64,000 bases of DNA from JAEWWD01 sp964440115 (GCA_964440115.1 CAYTPV010000001.1:310001-374000); one strand, 5' to 3'. Shown: positions 33,649 through 42,830, numbered from the stretch's first letter. The notes: a model not told the origin generated them from the sequence alone. Numbers and translations are program-made.

Positions 33649-33717
33649 GATGAACAGATTCGAACTGTCTACCTCCTCATTACCAATGAGGTGCTCTACC
33701 GACTGAGCTACATCAGC
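33642..33717 (-). tRNA. tRNA-Thr (anticodon GGT)
   Basis: This 76-nt tRNA starts GCTGATGTAGCTCAGT on the - strand. The anticodon stem CCTCA/TGAGG encloses TTGGTAA with anticodon GGT at 33684-33682. The T arm carries GTTCGAATC, and CCA is encoded at the 3' end (33644-33642). No other tRNA is adjacent. Confidence 0.96.
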
Positions 33718-33750
33718 ATATATCGTTGGCTGCTTTTGGGCAACGTCCAT

Positions 33751-33779
33751 ATTATAACGAAAGCGTCCGCGGTTTGCAA
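33751..33779 (-). promoter_or_regulatory. Promoter of tRNA-Thr
   Basis: On the - strand TTGCAA (33774-33779) and TATAAT (33751-33756) are 17 bp apart, placing the start of transcription about 25 bp before the mature tRNA. Confidence 0.75.
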
Positions 33780-33874
33780 GTCCTTTTTTCTGGAGCTGTC
33801 ACAAGGGGATTTATGGTTAAATCCCGCTAATTCTCTGGAAAAACCGCATTTTTTTGCCCAATTCCGTGCCATAT

Positions 33875-33903
33875 TTGCACGCATTTCTTTTCTGCGTTAT
33901 AAT
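33875..33903 (+). promoter_or_regulatory. Promoter of the ftsK operon
   Basis: TTGCAC (33875-33880) and TATAAT (33898-33903) are 17 bp apart, about 85 bp upstream of the ftsK start. Confidence 0.7.
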
Positions 33904-33986
33904 AGATTAGATTTATATGCTCCCTGTCTTGCGGTACGCGGATGGGGCATTATCATTATGATGCCGTCAGGCGGAGGTGCTCTTAG

Positions 33987-36449
33987 TTGGCAAGACGTAC
34001 GAAAAAGAGGAATGAGGCGCAGCAGACCCGCCGCGAGGTGTGGGGAGTCGCGTTAATCGCCCTTGCCGTATTTTTAGGCGTCTGCCTGTATTTTGAGACC
34101 GCCGGTTTAATTGGAGCGGCCATTACCGATCTTCTGTTTGGGCTGACCGGCCTGTTCGCCTATGCCCTGCCTGTCGCGCTGTTGGTCGGCGGCGGATTTA
34201 TAATTGGCCTTGCCGCAGCGCGTCCGCAAAAAGGCAGAACTGCATTGGTACTGCTTGGCGTAATGCTCGCACTTACGCTGCTGCATGTAATCGCGCGGCC
34301 TGTTCTGGGAACATCCACATTTTTAGCATATGTGCGTGACGCGTACATTTACGGATCTGCAAGCTTTGCGGGCGGCGGCGCGTTCGGCGCGCTGCTTTGT
34401 TACCCCCTGCTGCTGCTCACGGGTGAAGCAGGCACGTACATTTTCCTCATTGCCGGATTGCTGATCATTGTATTGTCGGTCACAAGCCTGTCCCTTCGCC
34501 ATACCGGACAGCAGGTGGGCGTAAAGGTGAAGGAAGGTCTGCAGCTTGCATCTGAGGCGCGTGCGGCGCGCAGAGAACTTTATACCGCATCGCTGGCCGA
34601 AGAGATGCCGACTGCAGCGCCAACATTCGCGCCGCGGGCGGCAAAGCGGCGCCCTATACGCGACGACGCGGGCGATATCTCGTTCATGCCCATGGAAGGG
34701 CCGCTGCAAAAGAAAGCACCAGAGCCGGAGCCCCCGCTTACATCGACTGTGAAACGCGCCCCGAGTACGGTAAACGAAAGTACCGCCGCAAAAGCAGACG
34801 AACCTACCATTACATTCTACAGCGACGAAGAAGATGCAGAGCCCGACGATTTTGCAGCTACGCCTCTGCGCACGGCGCAGCGTGCCCAAACCTGCCGGGA
34901 AACCAAACCCATCATCGCGGTGCAGCCGCAGCCGGAACCCGAGCCTGCGCCCGCCGCGGCACATCCGGAACCGCCGCAAAGGCACGCGGAATTGCTGCCG
35001 TATCTGCCCCCCTCCTTCAGTCTGTTGAACCCTTCCCACCCCAACTACGGACGCAGCACGGAATCCCCCTCGGACAAAGGAAAGCTGTTGGTGGAAACGC
35101 TGGAAAGCTTCAACGTATCCGCAAAGATCGTGAATATCAGCGTAGGGCCGGTCATTACGCGTTATGAGCTTGCGCCCGCACCGGGCGTGCGCGTCAACCG
35201 CATCACAGCGCTTTCGGATGATATCGCGCTCGCGTTGGCCGCGCCGCGCGTACGAATAGAAGCGCCCATTCCCGGCAAGGCTGCCGTCGGCATTGAAGTG
35301 CCCAACAAGGATACCGCGACAGTCGTGCTGCGCGATATTGTAGAAAGCCGAGAATTCGCCACGGCCAAATCCCCCATCACGCTCGCTCTGGGCAAGGATA
35401 TCGCCGGCAAGGTAATCGTGGCGGACTTGGGCAAAATGCCCCACTTGCTCATCGCCGGCGCAACAGGCTCGGGCAAGAGCGTTTGCATCAACGACATCAT
35501 AATTTCTCTCGTATATAAATGCTCGCCGCAGGAACTGCAGCTGATACTGGTTGACCCGAAGGTGGTCGAGCTCTCTTCGTTCACGGTACTGCCCCACCTG
35601 AAAGTGCCCGTCGTTACCGATCCCAAGAAGGCGGCCGGTGCGCTTGCAGGAGGCGTACGTGAAATGACGGAGCGTTACCAGAAGTTCGCTAAGCTGGGCG
35701 CGCGCGATTTGGAGCGATACAACGAACTCCAGCAGGACCCTCTGGACAAGCTGCCCAAACTGGTTATCATTATAGATGAGCTGGCGGACCTCATGATGGT
35801 CGCGCCGGATACCGTGGAAGACAGCATCTGCCGCATCGCGCAGTTGGGCCGCGCGGCGGGCATCCACTTGATCGTTGCCACACAGCGCCCCTCGGCGGAT
35901 GTTATCACCGGCCTGATCAAGGCCAACGTACCGTCCCGTATCGCGTTTGCGGTGGCGTCGGCAATCGATTCGCGCATCATACTCGACTCGGGCGGCGCCG
36001 AAAAGCTGCTGGGCCGCGGCGATATGCTCTTCCATCCCAACGGCGCAGGCAAGCCCATCCGTGTGCAGGGCGCTTATGTATCCGACGAGGAAGTCGAGCG
36101 TATCGTAAAGCACTTCCAGTCGCAGGCGCTTGCGCCGGAGTTCGACGAACAAATGATGGGCGAAATGGACGAAGAGCACACCACCGGCGCGCAGGGCAAC
36201 GGCAAACAGGAGGATGACCTGCTGGGTGAGGCCGTTCGCATCGTGCTGGACAGCGGACAAGCCTCCATTTCCATGATACAGCGCAGACTCCGGGTTGGTT
36301 ATGCCCGTGCGGCTCGGCTGGTGGATATTATGGAACAGCATGGATACGTCAGCGGCTTTGACGGAAGCAAACCAAGGAAACTCTTAATTACGCGCGCTCA
36401 GTACGAACAGGTATTTGGCAGCCACGCGGGGGATGGACTGGATGAGTAA
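33987..36449 (+). CDS. ftsK: FtsK/SpoIIIE-family DNA translocase
   Basis: This 820-residue ATPase pumps DNA through the division or sporulation septum. It has about four N-terminal membrane segments (to residue ~170), a Pro/Glu/Ala-rich linker (~220-345), the motor domain with Walker A AGATGSGKSV (about 490-499) and a C-terminal gamma winged helix (ISMIQRRLRVGYARAARLVD) that recognises orienting DNA sequences. TTG 33987 has GGAGGTG 7 nt upstream. rimO overlaps its stop by 8 bp. In a spore-former this could be SpoIIIE; sequence alone does not separate the names. Confidence 0.94.
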   Translation: MARRTKKRNEAQQTRREVWGVALIALAVFLGVCLYFETAGLIGAAITDLLFGLTGLFAYALPVALLVGGGFIIGLAAARPQKGRTALVLLGVMLALTLLHVIARPVLGTSTFLAYVRDAYIYGSASFAGGGAFGALLCYPLLLLTGEAGTYIFLIAGLLIIVLSVTSLSLRHTGQQVGVKVKEGLQLASEARAARRELYTASLAEEMPTAAPTFAPRAAKRRPIRDDAGDISFMPMEGPLQKKAPEPEPPLTSTVKRAPSTVNESTAAKADEPTITFYSDEEDAEPDDFAATPLRTAQRAQTCRETKPIIAVQPQPEPEPAPAAAHPEPPQRHAELLPYLPPSFSLLNPSHPNYGRSTESPSDKGKLLVETLESFNVSAKIVNISVGPVITRYELAPAPGVRVNRITALSDDIALALAAPRVRIEAPIPGKAAVGIEVPNKDTATVVLRDIVESREFATAKSPITLALGKDIAGKVIVADLGKMPHLLIAGATGSGKSVCINDIIISLVYKCSPQELQLILVDPKVVELSSFTVLPHLKVPVVTDPKKAAGALAGGVREMTERYQKFAKLGARDLERYNELQQDPLDKLPKLVIIIDELADLMMVAPDTVEDSICRIAQLGRAAGIHLIVATQRPSADVITGLIKANVPSRIAFAVASAIDSRIILDSGGAEKLLGRGDMLFHPNGAGKPIRVQGAYVSDEEVERIVKHFQSQALAPEFDEQMMGEMDEEHTTGAQGNGKQEDDLLGEAVRIVLDSGQASISMIQRRLRVGYARAARLVDIMEQHGYVSGFDGSKPRKLLITRAQYEQVFGSHAGDGLDE

Positions 36450-37725
36450 TATTGGCGTTATTTCGCTGGGCTGCTCCAAAAACAGAGTGGATACGGAACG
36501 CATGCTGGGGCTTTTGAGTGCATCCGGACACACGATTGTGCAGGACCCTGCCATCGCAGATGTACTGATCATCAATACCTGCGGCTTTATTGAGTCAGCA
36601 AAGCAGGAAAGCATCGACACCATACTCGAGATGGCAGCCTATAAACAGACAGGCAATTGCCGCACGCTCGTGGTCACAGGCTGTTTATCGCAGCGCTACC
36701 GGGAAGAACTCACAAACGAACTGCCCGAAGTGGATATTTTTCTAGGTGTACGGGAATACGAGCGTCTGCCCGGCCTGTTATCGGGCGGCAAGCCCTGCGC
36801 GGCAGTCGCCGCGCGCAGGCTGACTACGCCATCCTATTCCGCTTATCTGCGCATAGGCGACGGCTGCAACAACCGCTGCTCCTACTGCGCGATACCTCTC
36901 ATTCGCGGGCCGCTGCACAGCGTGCCCATGCCTAATTTAATCGAAGAAGCGCGCGTCCTTGTGGACGGCGGCGTAACGGAGCTTACGCTCATCGCGCAGG
37001 ATACATCCGGCTATGGTGTGGACCTCTACGACAAGCCCATGCTGCTTCCGCTTATGAATGAACTGACGAAGATATCCGGACTCGTGTGGCTGCGTGTACT
37101 GTACACCTACCCCGATACCGTGACGGAGGAACTCATTCGCGGCATCGCGGATAACGAAAAGATATGCCGATACCTCGACATCCCCCTGCAGCATGTGGAC
37201 GATGAGATACTCAAACGCATGCACCGCCGCGGCAACCGCGCGCATATTGAGAGCGTACTGGGACTCATCCGTTCGAAGTATCCTGACTTCATGCTGCGCA
37301 CCACCATGATGACGGGCTTCCCCGGCGAGACGCAGGCACAGCACGAGGACATGCTGCGTTTTCTGCGGGAATATCCCTTCGATCGCGTAGGCGCGTTTGC
37401 ATTCTCGCCTGAAGAGGATACGCCTGCATCACTGATGCAGGAACAGCTGCCCGAGGACGTGAAACAGGAGCGGTTAAACGCGCTCATGGCACAGCAGCAG
37501 GGCATATCTCGTGCGCGAAACGCCGCAAGAGTTGGCAGCATCGTTACGGTGCTGGTGGAAAATACAAACGCAGACATGACGCGGGGACGTTCCTATGCGG
37601 AAGCGCCCGAAGTGGACGGCAGCATATTCCTTCCGGCCAAACCGCATCACAAGGCAGGTCAGTATCTGCGGGTAAAACTTACCCGCGCGCACAACTACGA
37701 TATCTTTGGGGAGGAATTATCGTGA
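36442..37725 (+). CDS. rimO: Ribosomal protein uS12 methylthiotransferase RimO
   Basis: RimO is a radical-SAM enzyme that adds a methylthio group to an aspartate of ribosomal protein S12. The 427-residue protein has the N-terminal cluster cysteines Cys11 (LGCSKN), Cys47 and Cys81, the radical-SAM motif CNNRCSYC (142, 146, 149) and a C-terminal TRAM domain. ATG 36442 overlaps the end of ftsK; earlier in-frame starts lack a ribosome site. pgsA overlaps its stop (GTGA). Confidence 0.94.
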   Translation: MSNIGVISLGCSKNRVDTERMLGLLSASGHTIVQDPAIADVLIINTCGFIESAKQESIDTILEMAAYKQTGNCRTLVVTGCLSQRYREELTNELPEVDIFLGVREYERLPGLLSGGKPCAAVAARRLTTPSYSAYLRIGDGCNNRCSYCAIPLIRGPLHSVPMPNLIEEARVLVDGGVTELTLIAQDTSGYGVDLYDKPMLLPLMNELTKISGLVWLRVLYTYPDTVTEELIRGIADNEKICRYLDIPLQHVDDEILKRMHRRGNRAHIESVLGLIRSKYPDFMLRTTMMTGFPGETQAQHEDMLRFLREYPFDRVGAFAFSPEEDTPASLMQEQLPEDVKQERLNALMAQQQGISRARNAARVGSIVTVLVENTNADMTRGRSYAEAPEVDGSIFLPAKPHHKAGQYLRVKLTRAHNYDIFGEELS

Positions 37726-38258
37726 ATCTTCCAAACAAGCTGACGTTAACCCGCATCGCACTCATTCCTTTTTTTATCGCCTGTTTCTACTTACGCGTCT
37801 CCTACGCGAATCTGATTGCAGCGGTCGTGTTTACGCTTGCGTATCTGACGGACGTTTTTGACGGGCAGATTGCGCGCAAACACAATCTCATCACCAATTT
37901 CGGCAAACTCATGGACCCGATTGCGGATAAGCTGTTAACCTGCAGCGCGTTTATCATGCTGGTCAGCTTCGGTATGCTTTCCCCCATCGCCGCCATCATC
38001 GTCATAGGCCGTGAATTCATCATCAGCGGCTTCCGCCTTGTAGCGGCGGGCAGCGGCAATGTCATCGCGGCAAGCTGGCTGGGCAAAATGAAAACGGTCT
38101 CGCAATTTGTGGCCATCAATCTGCTGCTCATCTGGCCCTATACGGGGCTTATCAGTTTTCCTCTGGACAGCATCGTGCTGTGGATTTCCGTATTTTTCAC
38201 CGCATGGTCCGGCGTGGATTATATCGTCAAGAACCGTGCAAGCGTCAATTTCTCATAA
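37722..38258 (+). CDS. pgsA: CDP-diacylglycerol-glycerol-3-phosphate 3-phosphatidyltransferase
   Basis: PgsA makes phosphatidylglycerol phosphate, the first step to phosphatidylglycerol. The 178-residue membrane protein carries the CDP-alcohol phosphotransferase signature: Asp44, Asp47-Gly48, Ala51-Arg52, Gly61, Asp65 and Asp69. About four to five hydrophobic segments are visible. GTG 37722 overlaps the rimO stop by 4 bp, and cinA follows after 15 bp, the common Clostridia/Bacilli order rimO-pgsA-cinA-recA. Confidence 0.93.
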   Translation: MNLPNKLTLTRIALIPFFIACFYLRVSYANLIAAVVFTLAYLTDVFDGQIARKHNLITNFGKLMDPIADKLLTCSAFIMLVSFGMLSPIAAIIVIGREFIISGFRLVAAGSGNVIAASWLGKMKTVSQFVAINLLLIWPYTGLISFPLDSIVLWISVFFTAWSGVDYIVKNRASVNFS

Positions 38259-38273
38259 ACTAAGGGGGATATT

Positions 38274-39521
38274 ATGATCGCCGAACTGATCAGCGTTGGA
38301 ACAGAGCTGTTGATGGGGCAGGTCCTCAATACGGACGCCCAATTCATGGCGCAGAACCTTGCGCCCATGGGGGTAAACGTATATCATCAGGTGACCGTCG
38401 GCGATAATCCCGGCCGCCTGAAGGACGCAATCCACACGGCGCTTTCACGCGCGGATATCGTGATTTTGTCCGGCGGCCTGGGGCCGACGGGAGACGACCT
38501 GACCAAAGAGACCGTGGCCGATGCGTTTTCTCTGCCCATTGTGCGCGTGCCGGAAGCGGAAGAAACGCTGCGCGGCCGCTTTGCGGCAATGGGCCGGGAA
38601 ATGACGCCCAACAACCTCAAGCAGGCGGATTTTCCACAAGGAAGCATCCTGTTAAAGAACCCCAACGGAACTGCACAGGGCTGCATTGTGGAGCATGAGG
38701 GCAAGGCCGCGATACTCCTGCCCGGGCCGCCGCGCGAGCTGTTTCCCATGTTTGAGAACGAAGTCATGCCCTATCTCATACAACGGAGCGGCAGCAAGCT
38801 GTACTCCCGTGAACTTCGAATTTTCGGCATGGGCGAATCCAGCGTGGAATACAGGCTCAAAGACCTGATGGACGCGCAGGATAACCCCACCATAGCGCCT
38901 TATGCGAAAACCGGCGAAGTCACGCTGCGCGTTACCGCGCGCTGCCAGAACGACGAAGAAGGTCTTGCGCTTGTTATGCCCGTCATTCGGGAGATTTTAG
39001 AGCGTCTCGGAGATATCGTGTATTCTACGCAGGGCGTACCTCTCGCGGGAGTTTGTTCTGCACTGCTCGAAGAAAAGAACGTGATGCTCGCCGTAGCGGA
39101 AAGCTGCACGGGCGGCCTTCTTTCTTCCACACTGGTGGATGTGCCGGGCAGTTCGGCGTACTTTATGGAAGGCGTCGTGACGTACTCTGACGCGTCCAAG
39201 ATGCGAAGGCTGCAGGTATCCACCGCCACCATCCGCAAGCACGGAGCGGTCAGCGAAGAATGTGCGCGCGAAATGGCTGCGGGTATGCGCAGAACATCCA
39301 GCGCTGACTATGCGCTGGCCACAACAGGTATCGCAGGCCCCGGCGGTGCGACCAAGGACAAGCCCGTCGGTTTGGTGTATATCGCGATAGCAGGACCGGA
39401 CGGGGTAGTTTGCCGCCGCCTGCACCTGACCGGCGACCGAGCCCGCATACGCGAAGTGACGGTGCTCAACGCGCTGGATCTGCTGCGCCGTACGCTGCTG
39501 GGATTGCCGATACCGGAATAA
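38274..39521 (+). CDS. cinA: CinA-family competence/damage-inducible protein (nicotinamide-nucleotide amidase)
   Basis: This 415-residue protein has an N-terminal molybdopterin-binding-like (COG1058) domain (ISVGTELLMGQ, SGGLGPTGDDLT) and a C-terminal CinA amidase domain (VAESCTGGLLSSTL, TGIAGPGG). It recycles pyridine nucleotides by removing the amide from NMN. ATG 38274 follows AAGGGGG. recA follows after 162 bp with its own promoter signals. Confidence 0.93.
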   Translation: MIAELISVGTELLMGQVLNTDAQFMAQNLAPMGVNVYHQVTVGDNPGRLKDAIHTALSRADIVILSGGLGPTGDDLTKETVADAFSLPIVRVPEAEETLRGRFAAMGREMTPNNLKQADFPQGSILLKNPNGTAQGCIVEHEGKAAILLPGPPRELFPMFENEVMPYLIQRSGSKLYSRELRIFGMGESSVEYRLKDLMDAQDNPTIAPYAKTGEVTLRVTARCQNDEEGLALVMPVIREILERLGDIVYSTQGVPLAGVCSALLEEKNVMLAVAESCTGGLLSSTLVDVPGSSAYFMEGVVTYSDASKMRRLQVSTATIRKHGAVSEECAREMAAGMRRTSSADYALATTGIAGPGGATKDKPVGLVYIAIAGPDGVVCRRLHLTGDRARIREVTVLNALDLLRRTLLGLPIPE

Positions 39522-39638
39522 TATTTCCATATCGGAAACATATTTCAGTCTGGAATTTCACATAATACGCTAATTTGGCATGAACTTGCTCAATGATGTT
39601 TCCATATTCGATACTTTTTGCTTTTCTTATGCTATGTG

Positions 39639-39658
39639 TTGTGATATACTCATCACAA
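39639..39658 (+). promoter_or_regulatory. Palindrome over the recA promoter -10 region
   Basis: TTGTGAT (39639-39645) and ATCACAA (39652-39658) form a perfect inverted repeat spaced by 6 bp. It overlaps an extended -10 (TG-A-TATACT, 39642-39650) about 30 bp before the recA start, the right place for a repressor site. It does not resemble the GAAC-N4-GTTC LexA box usual in Gram-positive bacteria. Confidence 0.55.
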
Positions 39659-39683
39659 CCGTAAGAATACGAGGAGGATCTCA

Positions 39684-40751
39684 ATGGCTAACGTGGAAAA
39701 ATCCAAAGCGCTGGAAATGGCGCTGGGCCAGATTGAAAAGCAATTCGGCAAAGGCGCGATCATGAAATTGGGAGACGCCGCAAGCAAAATCTCCGTTTCC
39801 ACCATTTCTACCGGCTGTTTGGAGCTGGATTTTGCGCTGGGCGTAGGCGGCGTGCCGCGCGGCCGGATTATTGAAATATTCGGGCCTGAATCCTCCGGTA
39901 AAACGACTGTTGCGCTGCATATCATCGCTTCCGCGCAGCGCGAAGGCGGCACTGCCGCGTTTATAGATGCCGAACACGCGCTGGACCCTCTTTACGCGCA
40001 AAATCTCGGCGTCAATGTGGATGAACTCTATGTTTCGCAGCCGGATACGGGCGAGCAGGCGCTGGAAATCGCCGAAACGCTGGTGCGTTCGGGCGCGATG
40101 GATGTTATCGTCGTCGACTCCGTTGCAGCACTGGTACCCAAAGCCGAAATTGAAGGCGATATGGGCGACGCACATGTGGGTCTGCAGGCGCGCCTGATGT
40201 CCCAGGCATTAAGAAAGCTTGCGGGCACCATATCCAAAACAAACACGATCGTGGTATTCATCAACCAGCTGCGCGAAAAAGTCGGCGTAATGTTCGGCAA
40301 CCCCGAGACAACGCCCGGCGGTAAAGCGCTTAAATTCTATGCTTCCGTTCGTTTGGACGTACGCAAAATAGAAACGCTCAAAAGCGGCACGGAATTTGTG
40401 GGCAGCCGCACGCGCGTAAAGGTTGTGAAAAACAAGGTTGCGCCGCCGTTCAAGCAGGCGGAATTCGATATCATTTACGGCGAAGGCATTTCTCGCGAAG
40501 GCTCCATACTCGATCTTGCCACGCAGTACAAGGTCATACAGAAAACCGGCGCATGGTACTCCTACGGCGATATGCGCATGGCGCAGGGCCGTGACAACGC
40601 GCGGCTGTTCCTCAAGGATAACCGGGAACTGTGCGACCAGATCGAATCGCAGCTTCGCGGCATGCTGGAACAAGAGCGCGCCAAGGCTGCAGCGGAAAGC
40701 GAAGCGCGCCGCAGCTCCATGCAAGCCGTGTCCGCTGATATGGATGATTGA
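39684..40751 (+). CDS. recA: Recombinase RecA
   Basis: RecA catalyses strand exchange and activates the SOS response. The 355-residue protein has Walker A GPESSGKT (67-74), VIVVDSVAALVPKAE (Walker B), the loop L1/L2 region (DAHVGLQARLMSQALRKL, NQLREKVGVMFGNPETTPGG) and a short acidic tail. ATG 39684 follows GAGGAGG. A palindrome covers its promoter. It is not followed by the more usual recX in this window. Confidence 0.98.
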   Translation: MANVEKSKALEMALGQIEKQFGKGAIMKLGDAASKISVSTISTGCLELDFALGVGGVPRGRIIEIFGPESSGKTTVALHIIASAQREGGTAAFIDAEHALDPLYAQNLGVNVDELYVSQPDTGEQALEIAETLVRSGAMDVIVVDSVAALVPKAEIEGDMGDAHVGLQARLMSQALRKLAGTISKTNTIVVFINQLREKVGVMFGNPETTPGGKALKFYASVRLDVRKIETLKSGTEFVGSRTRVKVVKNKVAPPFKQAEFDIIYGEGISREGSILDLATQYKVIQKTGAWYSYGDMRMAQGRDNARLFLKDNRELCDQIESQLRGMLEQERAKAAAESEARRSSMQAVSADMDD

Positions 40752-40828
40752 AGTCCCGATATTTTACCATAACAAATGGCGGATATCGCCATACTAATAC
40801 AAGAACAATATCGCGGAGGAATCGTCAT

Positions 40829-41119
40829 ATGGAACAGCAGTCGCCTACCAACAACAAAGCAATCGCCTCTTTGGTGCTGGGCATACTTGCCGTCGCTTGC
40901 ATATTCTTTGGCCGCGTATCCCTGCTGGGCGTTGCGCTGGGCGTTGTAGGCTTGGTGCTGGGTATCAGCGCCAAGAAAGAGTCTCCTTCGGGTATGGCCA
41001 CGGCGGGCATCGTGCTGAGCATTATCGCAATCGCGTTATGCGTCATCGCGTTTATCGCGTGCGTCGCCTGCATCAGCAATCTGGCCACTGCGGGCATACT
41101 GGCGGGCAGGAATTACTAA
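40829..41119 (+). CDS. Small membrane protein (DUF4190-like)
   Basis: This 96-residue protein has a short polar N terminus (MEQQSPTNNKAIAS) and two to three hydrophobic segments rich in Gly, Ala and Val (LVLGILAVACIFF and later), as in DUF4190-type membrane proteins. The function is unknown. ATG 40829 follows GCGGAGGA by 8 nt. A terminator follows at 41134. Confidence 0.75.
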   Translation: MEQQSPTNNKAIASLVLGILAVACIFFGRVSLLGVALGVVGLVLGISAKKESPSGMATAGIVLSIIAIALCVIAFIACVACISNLATAGILAGRNY

Positions 41120-41133
41120 TTCAATAGGCTGTT

Positions 41134-41162
41134 GGGCGGACAGCGTTTGTCCGCCCTTTTTT
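41134..41162 (+). terminator. Terminator behind the DUF4190-like gene
   Basis: GGGCGGACA (41134-41142) pairs with TGTCCGCCC (41148-41156), followed by six T (41157-41162). It ends the recA-containing transcript. Confidence 0.92.
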
Positions 41163-41180
41163 CATTGAGAAGAGGATAAT

Positions 41181-41990
41181 ATGCTTCCGTATCTGACTAT
41201 ATTTTCATTGCATATACCCATGTACGGGCTTTTGATTATGATCGGCAGCGCTCTGGGGGTATCCTTTGCGGCATACAGGAGGCGCGATACCGCAATACCC
41301 CGGCAGGATGTCTTTTATGCAGCCTGCTACGCTGGAATAGGCGCGTTTTTGGGGGCAAAGCTTTTGTATCTGGCGCTGACGCTGCCCAATCTCATCGCAT
41401 CGGGTATACCCTTGACCTCAAAAGTGCTATACGAACTGTTTGCGTACGGGTTCGTATTTTACGGAGGCGTCATCGGCGGCCTCGGGGCAGTATTTGCATA
41501 TTCCAAAAAATACGGCTTTTCTTATCTCCCCCTGATTGAAACGCTCATCCCTTCAGTGCCGCTCATACATGCGTTCGGACGCCTTGGGTGCTTTTGCGCG
41601 GGCTGCTGCTACGGCATTCCCATAGCGCCGCCGTGGGGCGTGTATTTCAGTGCGGGATCGGTTGCGCCGCAGGGCGTTGCACTGCTGCCTATACAGTTGT
41701 ACGAGGCAGGGTTTAACATTCTGCTGTTCCTTTGCCTTATAGTCTATTCTTCAAAGAAACGCCCCGCAGGTCGTGTGATTGGCTTATATCTGACAGGATA
41801 TGCGCCTGCGCGGTTTGCGCTGGAATTCTTCCGTTCCGACGCGGCCCGCGGGTTTTTATGGGGAGTGTCTACCTCGCAATGGATCAGCATACTGATGCTT
41901 TTGGCCGGGCTTTTCCTGCTCATAAGAAAAGCGCCGGAACACTGCCTGAAAACGCAAGCAGAATCCGGCGCACAAGCGCGAAAGGCGTAA
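41181..41990 (+). CDS. Lgt-like membrane protein (prolipoprotein diacylglyceryl transferase family, divergent)
   Basis: This 269-residue protein has about seven membrane segments and the overall layout of Lgt, which adds diacylglycerol to lipoprotein precursors. The family signature is altered: the segment reads HAFGRLGCFCAGCCYG where true Lgt has GRxGNFxNxE, and the upstream HGG motif is YGG. The Arg of the signature is kept. It is therefore a divergent family member, possibly with another lipid-transfer role. It starts 18 bp behind a terminator. Confidence 0.75.
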   Translation: MLPYLTIFSLHIPMYGLLIMIGSALGVSFAAYRRRDTAIPRQDVFYAACYAGIGAFLGAKLLYLALTLPNLIASGIPLTSKVLYELFAYGFVFYGGVIGGLGAVFAYSKKYGFSYLPLIETLIPSVPLIHAFGRLGCFCAGCCYGIPIAPPWGVYFSAGSVAPQGVALLPIQLYEAGFNILLFLCLIVYSSKKRPAGRVIGLYLTGYAPARFALEFFRSDAARGFLWGVSTSQWISILMLLAGLFLLIRKAPEHCLKTQAESGAQARKA

Positions 41991-41994
41991 CCTT

Positions 41995-42714
41995 TTACCA
42001 CTGATTTCCCGTAGAACCGACGACTGACCTGCCCGTCAGTTCCAAATAGAAGCAGGCCTGCGCAGTCTGCATATACGGCATGATCCATAAGCCGACGATA
42101 CCGAACGTCAATGCGCTGAGCAGCCACCACCCGATGAAACTGAGCTGCAGACAAAACAGCCTGCCCTTATTGCCATCCATGAGCTGCTTTGAACGGTCAA
42201 CTGCTTCGCGGATACCTATCTGCGGATACTCCGCCATCAAATAGGGCGCCATGGAATAGCGATATCCGGCGACGATGCCGGGTATGATCAGGAGCAGCGA
42301 CCACAGCAGTACAAACAGCCCCATAAACAACCGGAGCCCCAGCGCCTTTAGAAAAATACCGAACCGATCGAACAGCCATCCGAAGGAAGGCCCCTCGCCC
42401 AGACTCATTCTGGTATGGAATGTGCATGCGCCCAGCTCAAAAGCGCCGCCTATGATGAATGTAACAATCCCCCAAATGCTGGTCACCTTGATAAAGTCTC
42501 TCATGCCGTCCATTACCTGCGCATAGTACGCGAAGTAAGGGACATTTTGCATTTTTTCATACGTATTGTTTAGCGCATTGCTCAATGTGGCAAGGGGGTT
42601 CCCACTCAATCCCCCCAGCAGAGCTGCAACGATGCAGACGAGTATTGCGATGCCCCAATTTCCTTTTAACCTTATACGCGCAGCATTCCGAAAATCCCGT
42701 GCGGATGACCTCAT
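41995..42714 (-). CDS. DUF975 family membrane protein
   Basis: This 239-residue protein has about six hydrophobic segments and the DUF975 pattern: an N-terminal ARIRLKGNWGIAI, a middle LLIIPGIVAGYRYSM and AVDRSKQLMDGNKGRLF, then FIGWWLLSALTFGIVGLW. The role is unknown. It converges with the Lgt-like gene with only 4 bp between the stops, and shares its upstream gap with the cysS leader. Confidence 0.85.
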   Translation of the reverse strand: MRSSARDFRNAARIRLKGNWGIAILVCIVAALLGGLSGNPLATLSNALNNTYEKMQNVPYFAYYAQVMDGMRDFIKVTSIWGIVTFIIGGAFELGACTFHTRMSLGEGPSFGWLFDRFGIFLKALGLRLFMGLFVLLWSLLLIIPGIVAGYRYSMAPYLMAEYPQIGIREAVDRSKQLMDGNKGRLFCLQLSFIGWWLLSALTFGIVGLWIMPYMQTAQACFYLELTGRSVVGSTGNQW

Positions 42715-42800
42715 TTTATGTACCCCTTCCCATCTTTTGTCGATTGTTGCCGCTAAGAAAATAATACCATGTCAATTGGTGTGTGTGCAATCGTGCGCAC

Positions 42801-42830
42801 TTGACAAAGATAAGCGCAATACACTACTAT
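42801..42830 (+). promoter_or_regulatory. Promoter of the cysS T-box transcript
   Basis: TTGACA (42801-42806) and TACTAT (42825-42830) are 18 bp apart, with the start expected near 42837, at the beginning of the T-box leader. Confidence 0.7.

Noticed and set aside
33303..33650. Several 70-110 codon frames in both directions next to tRNA-Thr
   Set aside because: They overlap each other, the hairpins and the tRNA terminator; none has a ribosome site or a family resemblance.
34323..36341. 672-codon open frame antisense to ftsK
   Set aside because: Shadow of the FtsK motor gene; His/Arg/Gly-rich translation without motifs.
39524..39538. TTTCC-ATATC-GGAAA as a LexA box for recA
   Set aside because: It does not fit the LexA consensus and lies about 145 bp upstream of recA, just behind the cinA stop; the palindrome at 39639 is better placed.
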